In this document: positions 41,784-50,367 of the stretch, one piece after another
How the letters are laid out: each line of letters starts with the position of its first letter
How positions within the stretch are numbered: the stretch's first letter is position 1
From: Microbispora sp. H11081
Lineage (GTDB): Bacteria; Actinomycetota; Actinomycetes; Streptosporangiales; Streptosporangiaceae
Assembly: GCF_012999535.1 (NCBI RefSeq)
Contig: NZ_JABBWV010000002.1
Location: 744,001-808,000 of the forward strand
Length of the DNA: 64,000 nucleotides
Direction: 5' to 3'
The notes under the pieces: model-generated
Told to the model about the DNA's origin: nothing
Seen by the model: the letters and a program-made list of their open reading frames with translations, nothing else
The model's database searches: none
Position numbers and translations under genes: made by a program

Positions 41784-43199
41784 ATGCCCGGCACACCTCC
41801 CGTACGAACGCTCTACGGCACGCAGACGACCCGTCGTGCGGCGGCCGTAGCGGCCGCACTGGTCGCCGGCGTCCTCGCCGCCGGAGTACCGGTCACCCAG
41901 GCGTCGGCGGCCACCGGCTGCGCCGTCGCCTACACCACCAGCGACTGGCCGGGCGGCTTCAGCGCGAACGTCATCATTCAGAACCTCGGCAGCGCCGTCG
42001 ACGGATGGACACTCGGCTTCACCTTCCCCGACTCCGGTCAGAAGGTGACAAGTGGCTGGTCGGCCACGTGGACCCAGAGCGGGCAGAACGTCACGGCCAG
42101 GAACGTGGACTACAACGCGGCCATCGCGACCGGCGCCTCGGTGTCCATCGGCTTCAACGGCGCCTGGTCGGGGTCCAACCCCACGCCGGCCTCCTTCGCG
42201 CTCAACGGCGTCACCTGCACCGGCTCCGCCACCACGGCCACCCCGACCCCCACACCGACGATGTCACCCACGCCCACTCCCACTCCCACGCCCACGGCGA
42301 CTCCCACAAGCGTGACCCCCACGGTGGCCGCCGACGGAACCGGCAAGTACCGGACCGTGCAGGCCGCCATCGACGCGGTGCCCACCGGCAACTCCAGCCG
42401 GAAGGTCATCACCATCAAGCCCGGCACCTACCGGGAGATCGTCACGATCCCGGCCAACAAGCCGTACATCACCCTGCAGGGCCTGGGCTCATCGGCCAGA
42501 GACGTCGTGATCGTCAACAACCACAACGCCGACGTCTACGGCACCTTCAACAGCGCCACGGCGTTCGTCAACGGGCATGACGCGGCCCTGACCAACCTGA
42601 CGATCTCCAACGACTACGTCGAGAACTCCACCACCGTCGGACAGCAGGCCGTCGCGCTGAACCTGAACGCCGACCGGGCGGTCCTGACGAACGTGCGCCT
42701 GCTCGGCGACCAGGACACGTTCCTGGTCAACGCGTCCGCCCGCGCCTACATGGCCCGCTCCTACGTGGAGGGCACCGTCGACTTCATCTTCGGCGACGGC
42801 ACCATCGTGATCGACGACTGCGACATCTACGAGAAGCGCAGCACCGGAGCTCCGATCACCGCCGCCAGGACCGCCGCCGCCAAGACCTACGGCTTCCTCA
42901 TCTACCGGTCCCGAATCACCGGCGCGACGAACAACACCACCCAGCTGGGCCGCCCCTGGGGTCCCAACGCCCAGGTGCTCTACCGGGAGTCCACCCTCAG
43001 CTCGGCCATCAAGACCTCCCAGCCCTGGACCGACATGTCCGGTAACCCGTGGCAGAACGCCCGGTTCTTCGAATACAAGAACACCGGCGCCGGCGCCACG
43101 GTCAACTCCAACCGGCCGCAGATGAGCGACTCCCAGGCCGCGAACTACACGCCGCAGAAGTACCTGGCCGGATCCGACGGCTGGAACCCGATCAGCTGA
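41784..43199 (+). CDS. Secreted pectin methylesterase (CE8) with N-terminal CBM2
   Basis: A 471-residue protein from ATG 41784 with AAGGAG. Signal peptide (AAAVAAALVAGVLAAGVPVT, cleavage near ASA). CBM2 follows (CAVAYTTSDWPGGFSANVII, GWTLGFTFPDSGQKVTSGWS), then a Thr-Pro linker (TPTPTPTMSPTPTPTPTPTA). The CE8 beta-helix includes GKYRTVQAAIDAVP, QAVALNLNADRAVL, LLGDQDTFLVN, GTVDFIFGDG (catalytic Asp) and LGRPWGP (Arg). It removes methyl groups from pectin outside the cell. A CBM2 ahead of CE8 directs it to cellulose in plant cell walls. Confidence 0.94.
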   Translation: MPGTPPVRTLYGTQTTRRAAAVAAALVAGVLAAGVPVTQASAATGCAVAYTTSDWPGGFSANVIIQNLGSAVDGWTLGFTFPDSGQKVTSGWSATWTQSGQNVTARNVDYNAAIATGASVSIGFNGAWSGSNPTPASFALNGVTCTGSATTATPTPTPTMSPTPTPTPTPTATPTSVTPTVAADGTGKYRTVQAAIDAVPTGNSSRKVITIKPGTYREIVTIPANKPYITLQGLGSSARDVVIVNNHNADVYGTFNSATAFVNGHDAALTNLTISNDYVENSTTVGQQAVALNLNADRAVLTNVRLLGDQDTFLVNASARAYMARSYVEGTVDFIFGDGTIVIDDCDIYEKRSTGAPITAARTAAAKTYGFLIYRSRITGATNNTTQLGRPWGPNAQVLYRESTLSSAIKTSQPWTDMSGNPWQNARFFEYKNTGAGATVNSNRPQMSDSQAANYTPQKYLAGSDGWNPIS

Positions 43200-43270
43200 C
43201 CCCAGGGGAACGGGCATGCGGCCTGCCCGGTCAGCGACGGGTGCCGCCGCATGGGCCACGCGCGCCGGCG

Positions 43271-44395
43271 TCACGCGTCCGGACCCGCCTCGTCGTCCCG
43301 CCCGGCCCGCCCGCGCCGGCGGCGCAGCAGCGGATGCGACCCCATCGCCACCTCCAGTTCCCCCGGCAGGTCGTCACGGTAGCGCCCGAGCGTCGACAGA
43401 TCGCTGTGACCCAGCACCCGCCGCACCGCGTCCATGTCGGTGCCGTCCGCCAGCAGGTGCGTCGCCGTCGTGTGCCGTAACCCGTGCGGGGTCACCGCCC
43501 GGCGCCGCCCCGGCTCCACCTGCCGCTGCACCCGGTCGATGATCGCCTGCACGTCGCCCCGCGCCAGCCGCCTGCCCCGCCACGACAGCAACAGCGCCTT
43601 CTCGCCGTCACCGCCCGCCCGCACCGCCAGGTACGCGTCGAGCGCCGCCGCCACCACATCGGGCAGCGGAACGTCGCGGGTACGCCCGCCCTTGCCGAAG
43701 ATCCGCCAGTAACGCACCCCGTCGTTGGTGTAGAAGTCCTCGACGTTGGCCCGCACCAGTTCCGACACCCGCGGGCCCAGCGCGGTCAGCAGCAGCACCA
43801 CCAGCGCGTCACGGACCTCCGTCCGCTGGTCGGCCCGCCTCCGCCGTGTCGTCCCCGCAGGAGGCTCGGCGGTGGGCGCGGCCGGAGCGGCGGCCGCCTC
43901 GATCAGGCCCTCGGCCTGCTCCCGCGTCAGCGCCCGGCGCTCCGCCCGCAGCCCGCCCCGCTCGCGCGCCCGCACCGACGAGGCCGCCATCGGATCCAGA
44001 TGCACCCAGCCCGCCGACGTGGCGTGCCGGAACAACGCCGACACCGACCGGCGGAACCTCGCCTGCGACGCCGCGCTCTGCCCCGCGCTTACCCCCGTGC
44101 TCACCCCCGCGCCCTTCGCGGTGTCCTTCCCCGCGGCCTTCCCCTGGGCGTCGCTCTTCCTGCGTTCGTCCGGCTTGCGCGCGAAGGCCAGCAGCACCGC
44201 GTCCACGTCCTCACCGGTCAGGTCGTCCAGCACCCGGCCAGGACCGGCCAGCCGTACGAACGTGGCCACGTCCCGCGCGTACACCTCAGCCGTGGCGGGA
44301 GACAGCCCACCGGTCACCGTCTTGGCCCGGACCAGCTCCACATAACGGTCCCCGGCCTCCTGCACGGTCAGCCTGTTCACCTGTACGGGCAGCAT
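43271..44395 (-). CDS. Tyrosine recombinase/integrase
   Basis: A 374-residue protein from ATG 44393-44395. A SAM-like core-binding domain (RLTVQEAGDRYVELVRAKTV) contains a Lys/Ala/Gly-rich insertion. The catalytic domain has Arg in LGPRVSELVRANVED, Lys in IFGKGGRTRDVPL, the HxxR motif in TPHGLRHTTATHLLADGTD, His in VLGHSDLST and Tyr in LGRYRDD, the full R-K-H-R-H-Y set. It looks active. No phage or plasmid genes and no att repeats flank it, so it may be a XerC/D-like or a stranded integrase. Confidence 0.9.
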   Translation of the reverse strand: MLPVQVNRLTVQEAGDRYVELVRAKTVTGGLSPATAEVYARDVATFVRLAGPGRVLDDLTGEDVDAVLLAFARKPDERRKSDAQGKAAGKDTAKGAGVSTGVSAGQSAASQARFRRSVSALFRHATSAGWVHLDPMAASSVRARERGGLRAERRALTREQAEGLIEAAAAPAAPTAEPPAGTTRRRRADQRTEVRDALVVLLLTALGPRVSELVRANVEDFYTNDGVRYWRIFGKGGRTRDVPLPDVVAAALDAYLAVRAGGDGEKALLLSWRGRRLARGDVQAIIDRVQRQVEPGRRRAVTPHGLRHTTATHLLADGTDMDAVRRVLGHSDLSTLGRYRDDLPGELEVAMGSHPLLRRRRGRAGRDDEAGPDA

Positions 44396-44447
44396 GATCG
44401 ACACCGTACCGGCACACACCGACAGCAAACCCCGCGGCGGCGGTCTC

Positions 44448-44915
44448 CTACGGCTCGCCGTCTCCCGCGGCGTCGACGCCGATCGCCTCGACGAACCGCT
44501 CGGCCTCCGCCTGGCCCATGCCCGTCTCGCCGCGCACCAGGAAAACCGCCTGCTCGGCGTGCCCCGCCGCCTTCAGCTCCCGCACACGCGACGCCAGGTC
44601 GGGCCGCGCGTGCCCCGGCGCCACCGGCAACGGCCGCCCGGAGGCCATGGCCTCGGCCAGGTCCTTGGCCTCCTTCAGCCCCAGCCCGGTCTGCTCGCGG
44701 ATCACCTTGATCGCCTCGATCTTCTTGCCCTCGGCGTACAGCTCCCGCACCCGGTGCTGCAGGTCCGCCGAGACCGGCGGCAGCAGCCCCGGGCTGCGCC
44801 ACGCCAGCGGCCCGCCGGGCCGGGCGCCGGCCCGCACGGCCGCGAGCACCACCCCGAGTAGCGCGATCACGATGACGGCGAGGATCAACGCCTCGGCCCA
44901 GCCCAAGCCGAACAT
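44448..44915 (-). CDS. Membrane-anchored protein with two ribosomal L12-like domains
   Basis: A 155-residue protein. An N-terminal membrane helix (LILAVIVIALLGVVLAAVRA) is followed by two copies of an L7/L12 C-terminal-like motif: IEAIKVIREQTGLGLKEAKD with LAEAM, and EQAVFLVRGETGMGQAEAER with FVEAIG. In ribosomal L12 this surface recruits translational GTPases. A membrane-tethered tandem version could bind a GTPase or regulate membrane translation (inference). It is co-oriented with the integrase downstream, 52 bases away. Confidence 0.8.
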   Translation of the reverse strand: MFGLGWAEALILAVIVIALLGVVLAAVRAGARPGGPLAWRSPGLLPPVSADLQHRVRELYAEGKKIEAIKVIREQTGLGLKEAKDLAEAMASGRPLPVAPGHARPDLASRVRELKAAGHAEQAVFLVRGETGMGQAEAERFVEAIGVDAAGDGEP

Positions 44916-44961
44916 ACGGTGATCGTAAACCCCGGCCCGCGTAACAGTCAGCCCCTCCAGG

Positions 44962-45909
44962 TCAGCCCACCCGCCGGGCGATGGTGACGCCGTCGCGCAC
45001 CGGCAGCATCACCGACTCGACCCGCTCGTCACGCGCGATCGTCTCGTTGAGGCGGCGTACGGCCAATTGCGCGTCCCCCTGGAAGGCCGGGTCGAACACC
45101 CGCCCGCCCTGGAACACGTTGTCGACCACCACAAGGCCGCCCGGGCTCAGCCGCGTGACCACCTCCTCGTAGTAGTCCGGATAGCTCTCCTTGTCGGCGT
45201 CGATGAAGGCGAAGCCGACGACTGGCTCGGCCGGAAGCGCGCGCAGCGTCTCCAGCGCCGGCCCGATCCGCAGGTCGATGCGGTCGGCCACGCCCGCCCG
45301 CTCCCAGTAGTTCCTGGCGATCGACGTCCACTCCGTGCTCACGTCGCACGCCAGCAGGCGCCCGCCCGGCGGCAGGCCCCTGGCGATGCAGATCGAGGAG
45401 TAACCGGTGAACACCCCCACCTCGACCGCCAGACGGGCGCCCGACATCCGCGCCAGCATCGTCAGCAGCGCGCCCTCGTCGTGCGAGATCTGCATGCCGG
45501 CCGAGCCGCCCGTCTCCTCCCGCGTCCTGACCACCAGATCCGCAAGCACCTCGTCGGCGGGGGAGCAGTGCGTGAGCAGGTAGTCGTCCACGACGGGGGA
45601 CATGGCCCACACCGCGTCGCCCCCGACCGGCGGCGACCAGTCGACCACGAGTTCCTCAGGGGCCAACCGCAGCAGGTGACCGGTCACGGCGTCCCGCACC
45701 CCGGCCAGCGCCTTCTCATCGGCGGCCGTCGCGATCGCCTCGATCCCGCCCGCGCACGACCGCAGCACGCACCGCCCGGACGGCAGGTCGATCACCGCCC
45801 GGCCGTCGCCGCCGAGTACGGCCTCCGCGTCGTGGCCCAGGTGCGACACCAGTCGCCCGATGTAGCGGTCGGGCCGGTCGGTGACGACGTACGCCGTCGA
45901 ATGAGGCAT
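44962..45909 (-). CDS. DUF2218/O-methyltransferase fusion
   Basis: A 315-residue protein from ATG 45907-45909 with GGAGGGAA upstream. Residues 1-90 match DUF2218 (YIGRLVSHLGHDAEAVLGGD, AVIDLPSGRCVLRSCAGGIE). Residues 100-315 are a class I SAM-dependent O-methyltransferase of the CCoAOMT/COMT type: MSPVVDDYLLTHC, VEVGVFTGYSSICIARGLPP (motif I), FIDADKESYPDYYEE, VVDNVFQGGRVFDP and MLPVRDGVTIARR. The N-terminal part could act as a metal- or siderophore-related domain, as stand-alone DUF2218 genes are often iron-linked; the fusion is unusual. Confidence 0.85.
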   Translation of the reverse strand: MPHSTAYVVTDRPDRYIGRLVSHLGHDAEAVLGGDGRAVIDLPSGRCVLRSCAGGIEAIATAADEKALAGVRDAVTGHLLRLAPEELVVDWSPPVGGDAVWAMSPVVDDYLLTHCSPADEVLADLVVRTREETGGSAGMQISHDEGALLTMLARMSGARLAVEVGVFTGYSSICIARGLPPGGRLLACDVSTEWTSIARNYWERAGVADRIDLRIGPALETLRALPAEPVVGFAFIDADKESYPDYYEEVVTRLSPGGLVVVDNVFQGGRVFDPAFQGDAQLAVRRLNETIARDERVESVMLPVRDGVTIARRVG

Positions 45910-46025
45910 CGGATTTCCCTCCAGATTCGGCACATCGGGCGTCGAGGAAAGCTCGACTCTCCGGCCCGGCGATTCCGCCGGCCCGCCCGCCTGTCTTATC
46001 AAAGCGCCGGCGAACCGGGGCGGCT

Positions 46026-46817
46026 CTACCCGCCCGGCGCCCCCGGCGAAAGCGCCGCCAGGAACAGCGCCTCATGACGCGCCAGGTGCGCACTGTCGGT
46101 GAGATACAGCAGATCGTGCCCCGACGCGACATGACCCGCGAACGCCTCGTGACCCGCCCCGGCCTCCGCGCGCATGTGGGCGACCAGATGCTCCAGCCGC
46201 GCCCGCGCGGTCTCCACAAACGCATCCCGGTCCTCCACCCCGAGACCGTAAGCGTCGGCGAACACCCTCAGCCGCCGCGCCTGCTCCGCCACACCGGGAG
46301 CACTCCCGTCACGGGCGGGATCATGCAACGGCACGAACCGGTAGGCGGCATACGCCACATCCCACACCCGCGGCCCCGGATGCGCGGTGTCGAAGTCGAT
46401 GAACGCCACCGGCCGCCCCTCCCGGAAGACGCAGTTGTACGGCGCCACGTCACCATGGCAGATCACCTCGGCCGGGGCACGTGGCGGGAAATACCACTCC
46501 ATGGCCGGCGCGGGCGCGAAGCCCGCCGTCGCGTCGTGGTAGTCCCGCAGCAACGCCCCTGCGCCCGCCAGCGTCTCGTCCGTCGTCGCGTACGCCGGCA
46601 GGGGATAGCCGGGCACCTCACCCGGGACGAAGTCCAGCACCTCCCGGCCATGGCCGTCACGCCCGTACGCTCTCGGCGCCCCGCCGAACCCGGCCGCCGC
46701 CAGATGGTCGAGCAGCGCGTGCACCGCCGGCGTCCACCGCCGCGCCGGGCGGCGCACCGTTCCCCCCACCCGGACGACCCGGTTGACCCCGCCCCCTGTC
46801 AGTTCCTCCTCGTCCAT
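46026..46817 (-). CDS. Aminoglycoside phosphotransferase-family (APH) kinase
   Basis: A 263-residue protein. The Brenner-type kinase motif is EVICHGDVAPYNCVFREGRP (catalytic Asp) and the metal Asp lies in VAFIDFDTAHPGPRVWDVAY. An HTH-free N-terminal lobe has VGGTVRRPARRWTPAVHALL. APH-family enzymes phosphorylate aminoglycosides, choline, homoserine and other small molecules. The gene is 19 bases after the globin fusion gene and likely in its operon. Antibiotic resistance is possible but unproven. Confidence 0.87.
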   Translation of the reverse strand: MDEEELTGGGVNRVVRVGGTVRRPARRWTPAVHALLDHLAAAGFGGAPRAYGRDGHGREVLDFVPGEVPGYPLPAYATTDETLAGAGALLRDYHDATAGFAPAPAMEWYFPPRAPAEVICHGDVAPYNCVFREGRPVAFIDFDTAHPGPRVWDVAYAAYRFVPLHDPARDGSAPGVAEQARRLRVFADAYGLGVEDRDAFVETARARLEHLVAHMRAEAGAGHEAFAGHVASGHDLLYLTDSAHLARHEALFLAALSPGAPGG

Positions 46818-46836
46818 CTGCGGAAAGCGGGGCGGG

Positions 46837-47604
46837 TCAGGTGGAGGGGGTGTAGGGCGGGGCCACGCCCCAGCCCCAGCGGGGGACCGGAGCCTGCTGC
46901 GGGGGACGGGCGCCGGGCTGGGAGTTGGCGAAGGCGAGACGGGTGCCCCACTCGATGTAGCTCGCGAAGGCGGCGCGGAACTCGGGGTCGCCCGGCAGGC
47001 CGACCACGTCGGCGGCGTCCATCAGGAGGTCGACCCAGCGGCGGCGCTGAGGTTCGGTGATGGCCCTGCCGAGGTGCTGGACCAGCATGTGCTGGTAGCC
47101 GCCTCGCTCGTCGGTGTAGCGGGACGGGCCGCCGAAGACCTCCGCCAGCCACATCGCCACATACTTCGGGTGCCCCGGGTCCATGTGGGCGAAGAGAGGA
47201 CCGATCAGATCGTCGTTGAGCACCCGCTCGTAGAACGTCTCGGTGAGCCGCTCGAACGCCTCGATGCCGCCCGCCCAGTCGTACAGGCTCGGCAGGGAGG
47301 ATCCGGTGCCGCGCACCGCGGTGCGCTCGTAGTGCCGCATCTCCTCGATCTGCCGGACATACCGTTCGATCTCAGAGAAGAACGCCCCGAAGTGCTCGCC
47401 ACCCCGGAAACCCCGCAGGTGGTCCTCGGCAGAGGTCCACGTGATGCGCAGGATGTACGACTCGGGCTCGTCCACGCACCGGGACAGTTCGTAGTCCAGA
47501 CATTGGGGAGCCGCCGCCAAGGGCACCGCGGCACGTTCGTACGCGGCTTCGAACGCTTCCGCGTCCTGCTGGTCGATCCGGTAGCGGACGTACTCGACGA
47601 TCAT
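46837..47604 (-). CDS. Antibiotic-biosynthesis-monooxygenase/truncated haemoglobin fusion
   Basis: A 255-residue two-domain protein. Residues 1-95 form an ABM (HmoA-like) ferredoxin-fold domain (YVRYRIDQQDAEAFEAAYER, YELSRCVDEPESYILRITWT). Residues 105-235 form a group II truncated haemoglobin (SLYDWAGGIEAFERLTETFY, VFGGPSRYTDERGGYQHMLV, with the His of GGYQHM proximal to haem). Such chimeras are known in actinomycetes (first described in Streptomyces avermitilis) and may couple O2 or NO binding to quinone or haem oxidation. The C-terminal tail is Pro-rich. Confidence 0.9.
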   Translation of the reverse strand: MIVEYVRYRIDQQDAEAFEAAYERAAVPLAAAPQCLDYELSRCVDEPESYILRITWTSAEDHLRGFRGGEHFGAFFSEIERYVRQIEEMRHYERTAVRGTGSSLPSLYDWAGGIEAFERLTETFYERVLNDDLIGPLFAHMDPGHPKYVAMWLAEVFGGPSRYTDERGGYQHMLVQHLGRAITEPQRRRWVDLLMDAADVVGLPGDPEFRAAFASYIEWGTRLAFANSQPGARPPQQAPVPRWGWGVAPPYTPST

Positions 47605-47675
47605 GCGAGCACCACCTCGGGAGTCACGCCACGCGAAAGTAGGATCATGGTTGCATTGTAATCATGTAATAGCCA

Positions 47676-48578
47676 TCAGGAGCGGCGGCCGACCCGCTGG
47701 CCGAGAAAGACGGCCGCCCGGTCCAGCGCCTCGTCCGCCTCGTCCAGCACCCCGGCGAACGACTGGAACACATGCGGCACGCCGGCGGTGACGTCCAGGA
47801 TGACATCCACTCCGGCCGCCCAGGCGCGCGCGGCAAGGCGCGTGGAGTCGTCCAGCAGGAGCTCGTTGGTGCCCACCTGGAGCAGCATCGGAGGGAAACC
47901 CGTCAGATCGGCGAGGACGGCCGGGCTGAGGAGAGGCTGGCGCGGGTCGGCCCCGGCGAGATACATGGCCCCGGTGCGTTCGACGGCCTCGCGCGTGAAA
48001 ATCGGGTCGACGCCTTCCTTGGTGTCCATGCTCTCGCCCGTCCGCGTGGCGTCGAGCCCCGGGGAGAACGCCACGACCGCGGCGGGCAGCGGAAGACCCG
48101 CGTCGCGCGCGGCGAGACAGGTGGTGACCGCGAGTCCGCCGCCGGCGGACTCCCCGGCGAACGCGACGGCCGACGGGTCCTCGCCGCTGTCGAGAATGGC
48201 GCGGTATGCGTCCACGGCGTCTTCGATCGCGGCGGGGAACGGATGCTCGGGAGCAAGCCGGTAGTCCACCGAATAGGCCTCGAAGCCGGTCCTGGCCACC
48301 AGGTTTCCCGTCAGCGACAGGGCGGTCTCGGGGGAGCCGTAAACCCAGCCGCCGCCGTGGAAGTACAGAATCGTCCCGGCGCGGCGCCCGTCGTCCGGCT
48401 CGACATGCAGAACGGGCCGGCCGCCGAGCGTCGTCCGCGTCAGGCGAAGGGCGTCAGGCACGATCATCTGCGCCATCAGCGCCTCGAAGCCTGCTCGGAG
48501 CGCCTCCACCGACCTGGGACCCTCGGGCCGCGGCTGTCGCAGTAACGCGTCGACTCGGGCGCGCTGTTCCTGGCTCAT
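47676..48578 (-). CDS. Alpha/beta hydrolase, hormone-sensitive lipase type
   Basis: A 300-residue esterase. The oxyanion motif ILYFHGGGWVYGSPETAL and nucleophile elbow AFAGESAGGGLAVTTC (Ser in GESAG) are present; YRLAPEHPFPAAIEDAVDAY is typical of HSL-family enzymes. The acid and His are in LLLDDSTRL and TAGVPHVFQSF. It hydrolyses short-chain or aromatic esters in the cytosol. It is divergent from a MarR gene with 42 bases between starts and is likely its target. Confidence 0.9.
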   Translation of the reverse strand: MSQEQRARVDALLRQPRPEGPRSVEALRAGFEALMAQMIVPDALRLTRTTLGGRPVLHVEPDDGRRAGTILYFHGGGWVYGSPETALSLTGNLVARTGFEAYSVDYRLAPEHPFPAAIEDAVDAYRAILDSGEDPSAVAFAGESAGGGLAVTTCLAARDAGLPLPAAVVAFSPGLDATRTGESMDTKEGVDPIFTREAVERTGAMYLAGADPRQPLLSPAVLADLTGFPPMLLQVGTNELLLDDSTRLAARAWAAGVDVILDVTAGVPHVFQSFAGVLDEADEALDRAAVFLGQRVGRRS

Positions 48579-48615
48579 GCGTACTCCCCGTCATAAGTAG
48601 ATTCCAGTACACTAT

Positions 48616-48627
48616 ATGCCATGGCAT
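48616..48627. promoter_or_regulatory. 12-bp palindrome over the marR start codon
   Basis: ATGCCATGGCAT is a perfect palindrome that includes the ATG of the MarR gene (48621). An AT-rich run precedes it. A repressor bound here would block both divergent genes. Confidence 0.5.
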
Positions 48628-49097
48628 CTAAATCGAGCGGGGAGGCAGCCGGCCTCCAGAGCTTCTTCGCCGATCTCGTCCGATGCGAGACCCGCCTGTA
48701 CAACGCCCTCAACGACCGTCTGCGCGAACGGCACGGGATCGTCACCTCCCAGTTCGAGGCCCTGCGCTACCTGCGCGACCACCCCGGATCCCGCGTGGCG
48801 GACCTCGCCACCGAATTCGCCATCGGCATCGGCGCGACCAGCAAGGGCATCGACCGCCTCGAAAAGCACGGATGGGCCGTCCGCCGGCCGAACCCGGCCG
48901 ATCGCCGATCCTCCCTGCTGGCCCTGACCGACGACGGCTCGCGACTCGTCGACGCGGCGGAGGCGACCGTCACCGACGCACTGGCCGAACTGGTCGGAGA
49001 CACACTCGACGGTTCCCCCGGGGCGGCCACCCGGCAGGTCATCTCCACGCTGCGCTCCCTGCTCGAACGCAACCAGATCGGCACGCCCACAGGCTGA
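48621..49097 (+). CDS. MarR-family regulator
   Basis: A 158-residue protein. The winged helix is GSRVADLATEFAIGIGATSK, then GIDRLEKHGWAVRRPNPADR and RSSLLALTDDGSRLVDA, typical MarR sequences. MarR proteins sense phenolics or oxidants and repress a neighbouring gene. The divergent HSL-type esterase gene is the candidate target. Confidence 0.89.
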   Translation: MASKSSGEAAGLQSFFADLVRCETRLYNALNDRLRERHGIVTSQFEALRYLRDHPGSRVADLATEFAIGIGATSKGIDRLEKHGWAVRRPNPADRRSSLLALTDDGSRLVDAAEATVTDALAELVGDTLDGSPGAATRQVISTLRSLLERNQIGTPTG

Positions 49098-49155
49098 CCG
49101 CGAGACGCTCAGCCGGTTGTTCCGCTCGCGCGAATGGATCGGCTGGCGACGACGC

Positions 49156-50367
49156 TCACAGAAGTCCCCTCTTCACGAGGTTCCCCATGAGATCGCGGAC
49201 TCCGAAGTCCCAGGGTTCGCACTCCTCGGCGTACCGGACGCGATTGACCAGGGTGCCGAGCGCGGGGGAGCTGATCCTGACGATGTCACCGACCTTGTGC
49301 GTGAACCCCTCGCCGGGGCGGTCGCGGTCCTGGATGGGCGCGAACATGGTGCCGAGCATGAGGACCGCGCCGTCGGGATAGTGATGATGCGGGCCGATCA
49401 TCTGCCGCACCAGCGCTTCCGGATCACGTGACATCCGCGCCATCTCCGAGACGGTCTCAAGGAGGAAGCCGTCCACGCCTTCGATGTCCAGGCCCACCAC
49501 GAGGCCGCGTACCTGTTCCAGGCCGAACCGCTCGTCGAAGAGCCGGATCAACGGCCCCAGCGCACACGAGGCGTTGTTGTCCTTCGCCTTCGGCAACAGC
49601 AGCGCGGATCGGCCCTCCACGTCCCGGAGGTTCACGTCGTTGCCCAGCGTCGCCCCCACGATCCGGCCGCTCGACTGCACGATGAGCGCCACTTCGGGCT
49701 CCGGATTGTTCCAGGTCGAGGCGGCGAGCACGCCGACGGGGACCGCGGTTCCCATGGCGGAGAGGACCTGGCCCTTGGTGAAGATCTCGGCATCCGGTCC
49801 GATCCCGACCTCCAGGTACTGACTCCAGATGCCCTCGGCGACGAGGAGGTCCTTCAGCCGTGTCGCCTCCTCCGAGCCCGGTGAAAGACCGTGCAGGTCG
49901 GCTCCGAGGCCGGCGAGAATCCGCTGGCGGATGTCCGCCGCGAGCAGCAGGTCACCGCGGGCCCGTTCCTCGATGATGCGCTCGATCATCGAGACGGCGA
50001 AGGTCACCCCGGCGGCCTTGAGCGCCTGGAGGTCGACCGGTGTGAGCAGCCAGGGCCTCGTGCGGTCCCGGTCAATGGCGCCGGTGTTGGCGAGCACGTC
50101 CTGGAAGCTGCCGACCCGCCGGCCGTCGAGCCTGGAGACCACGGCGGCAGGGTCCGGAAGTTCGCAGATGTCGCGGATCGTCGGGAACTCGGCGCTGACG
50201 TCGAGGACGTCGCCGTTCCGTACGACGACAGGTGACGGCCCTTCGACGCCTGGATCCCAGATCCGGCCGATCAGGATGCTGTCCTCGGCGTCGACCGGCA
50301 GCGCGTCGGCGGCCGTGCCGAACCAGTCGGCCTCGGCGGGGCACGCCTCGGACGATGCCTGGCTCAT
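49156..50367 (-). CDS. Fumarylacetoacetate-hydrolase-fold sugar-acid enzyme
   Basis: A 403-residue protein from ATG 50365-50367. FAH-fold signatures are ALLLPKAKDNNASCALGPLI, GLVVGLDIEGVDGFLLETVS, MIGPHHHYPDGAVLMLGTMF and FTHKVGDIVRISSPALGTLV (with Glu/Asp metal ligands in EPEVALIV). The length and PHHHYPDG pattern resemble 2-dehydro-3-deoxy-D-arabinonate dehydratase-type enzymes. It is the last gene of the importer operon and overlaps the dehydratase gene by four bases. Expected role: processing the 2-keto-3-deoxy acid made by that dehydratase. Confidence 0.85.
   Translation of the reverse strand: MSQASSEACPAEADWFGTAADALPVDAEDSILIGRIWDPGVEGPSPVVVRNGDVLDVSAEFPTIRDICELPDPAAVVSRLDGRRVGSFQDVLANTGAIDRDRTRPWLLTPVDLQALKAAGVTFAVSMIERIIEERARGDLLLAADIRQRILAGLGADLHGLSPGSEEATRLKDLLVAEGIWSQYLEVGIGPDAEIFTKGQVLSAMGTAVPVGVLAASTWNNPEPEVALIVQSSGRIVGATLGNDVNLRDVEGRSALLLPKAKDNNASCALGPLIRLFDERFGLEQVRGLVVGLDIEGVDGFLLETVSEMARMSRDPEALVRQMIGPHHHYPDGAVLMLGTMFAPIQDRDRPGEGFTHKVGDIVRISSPALGTLVNRVRYAEECEPWDFGVRDLMGNLVKRGLL

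Noticed and set aside
43271..44395. Prophage or integrative element around the tyrosine recombinase
   Set aside because: No structural, replication or excision genes and no flanking direct repeats were seen.
46026..46817. Calling the APH-like gene an aminoglycoside resistance gene
   Set aside because: The family is broad and no specificity motif supports that substrate.
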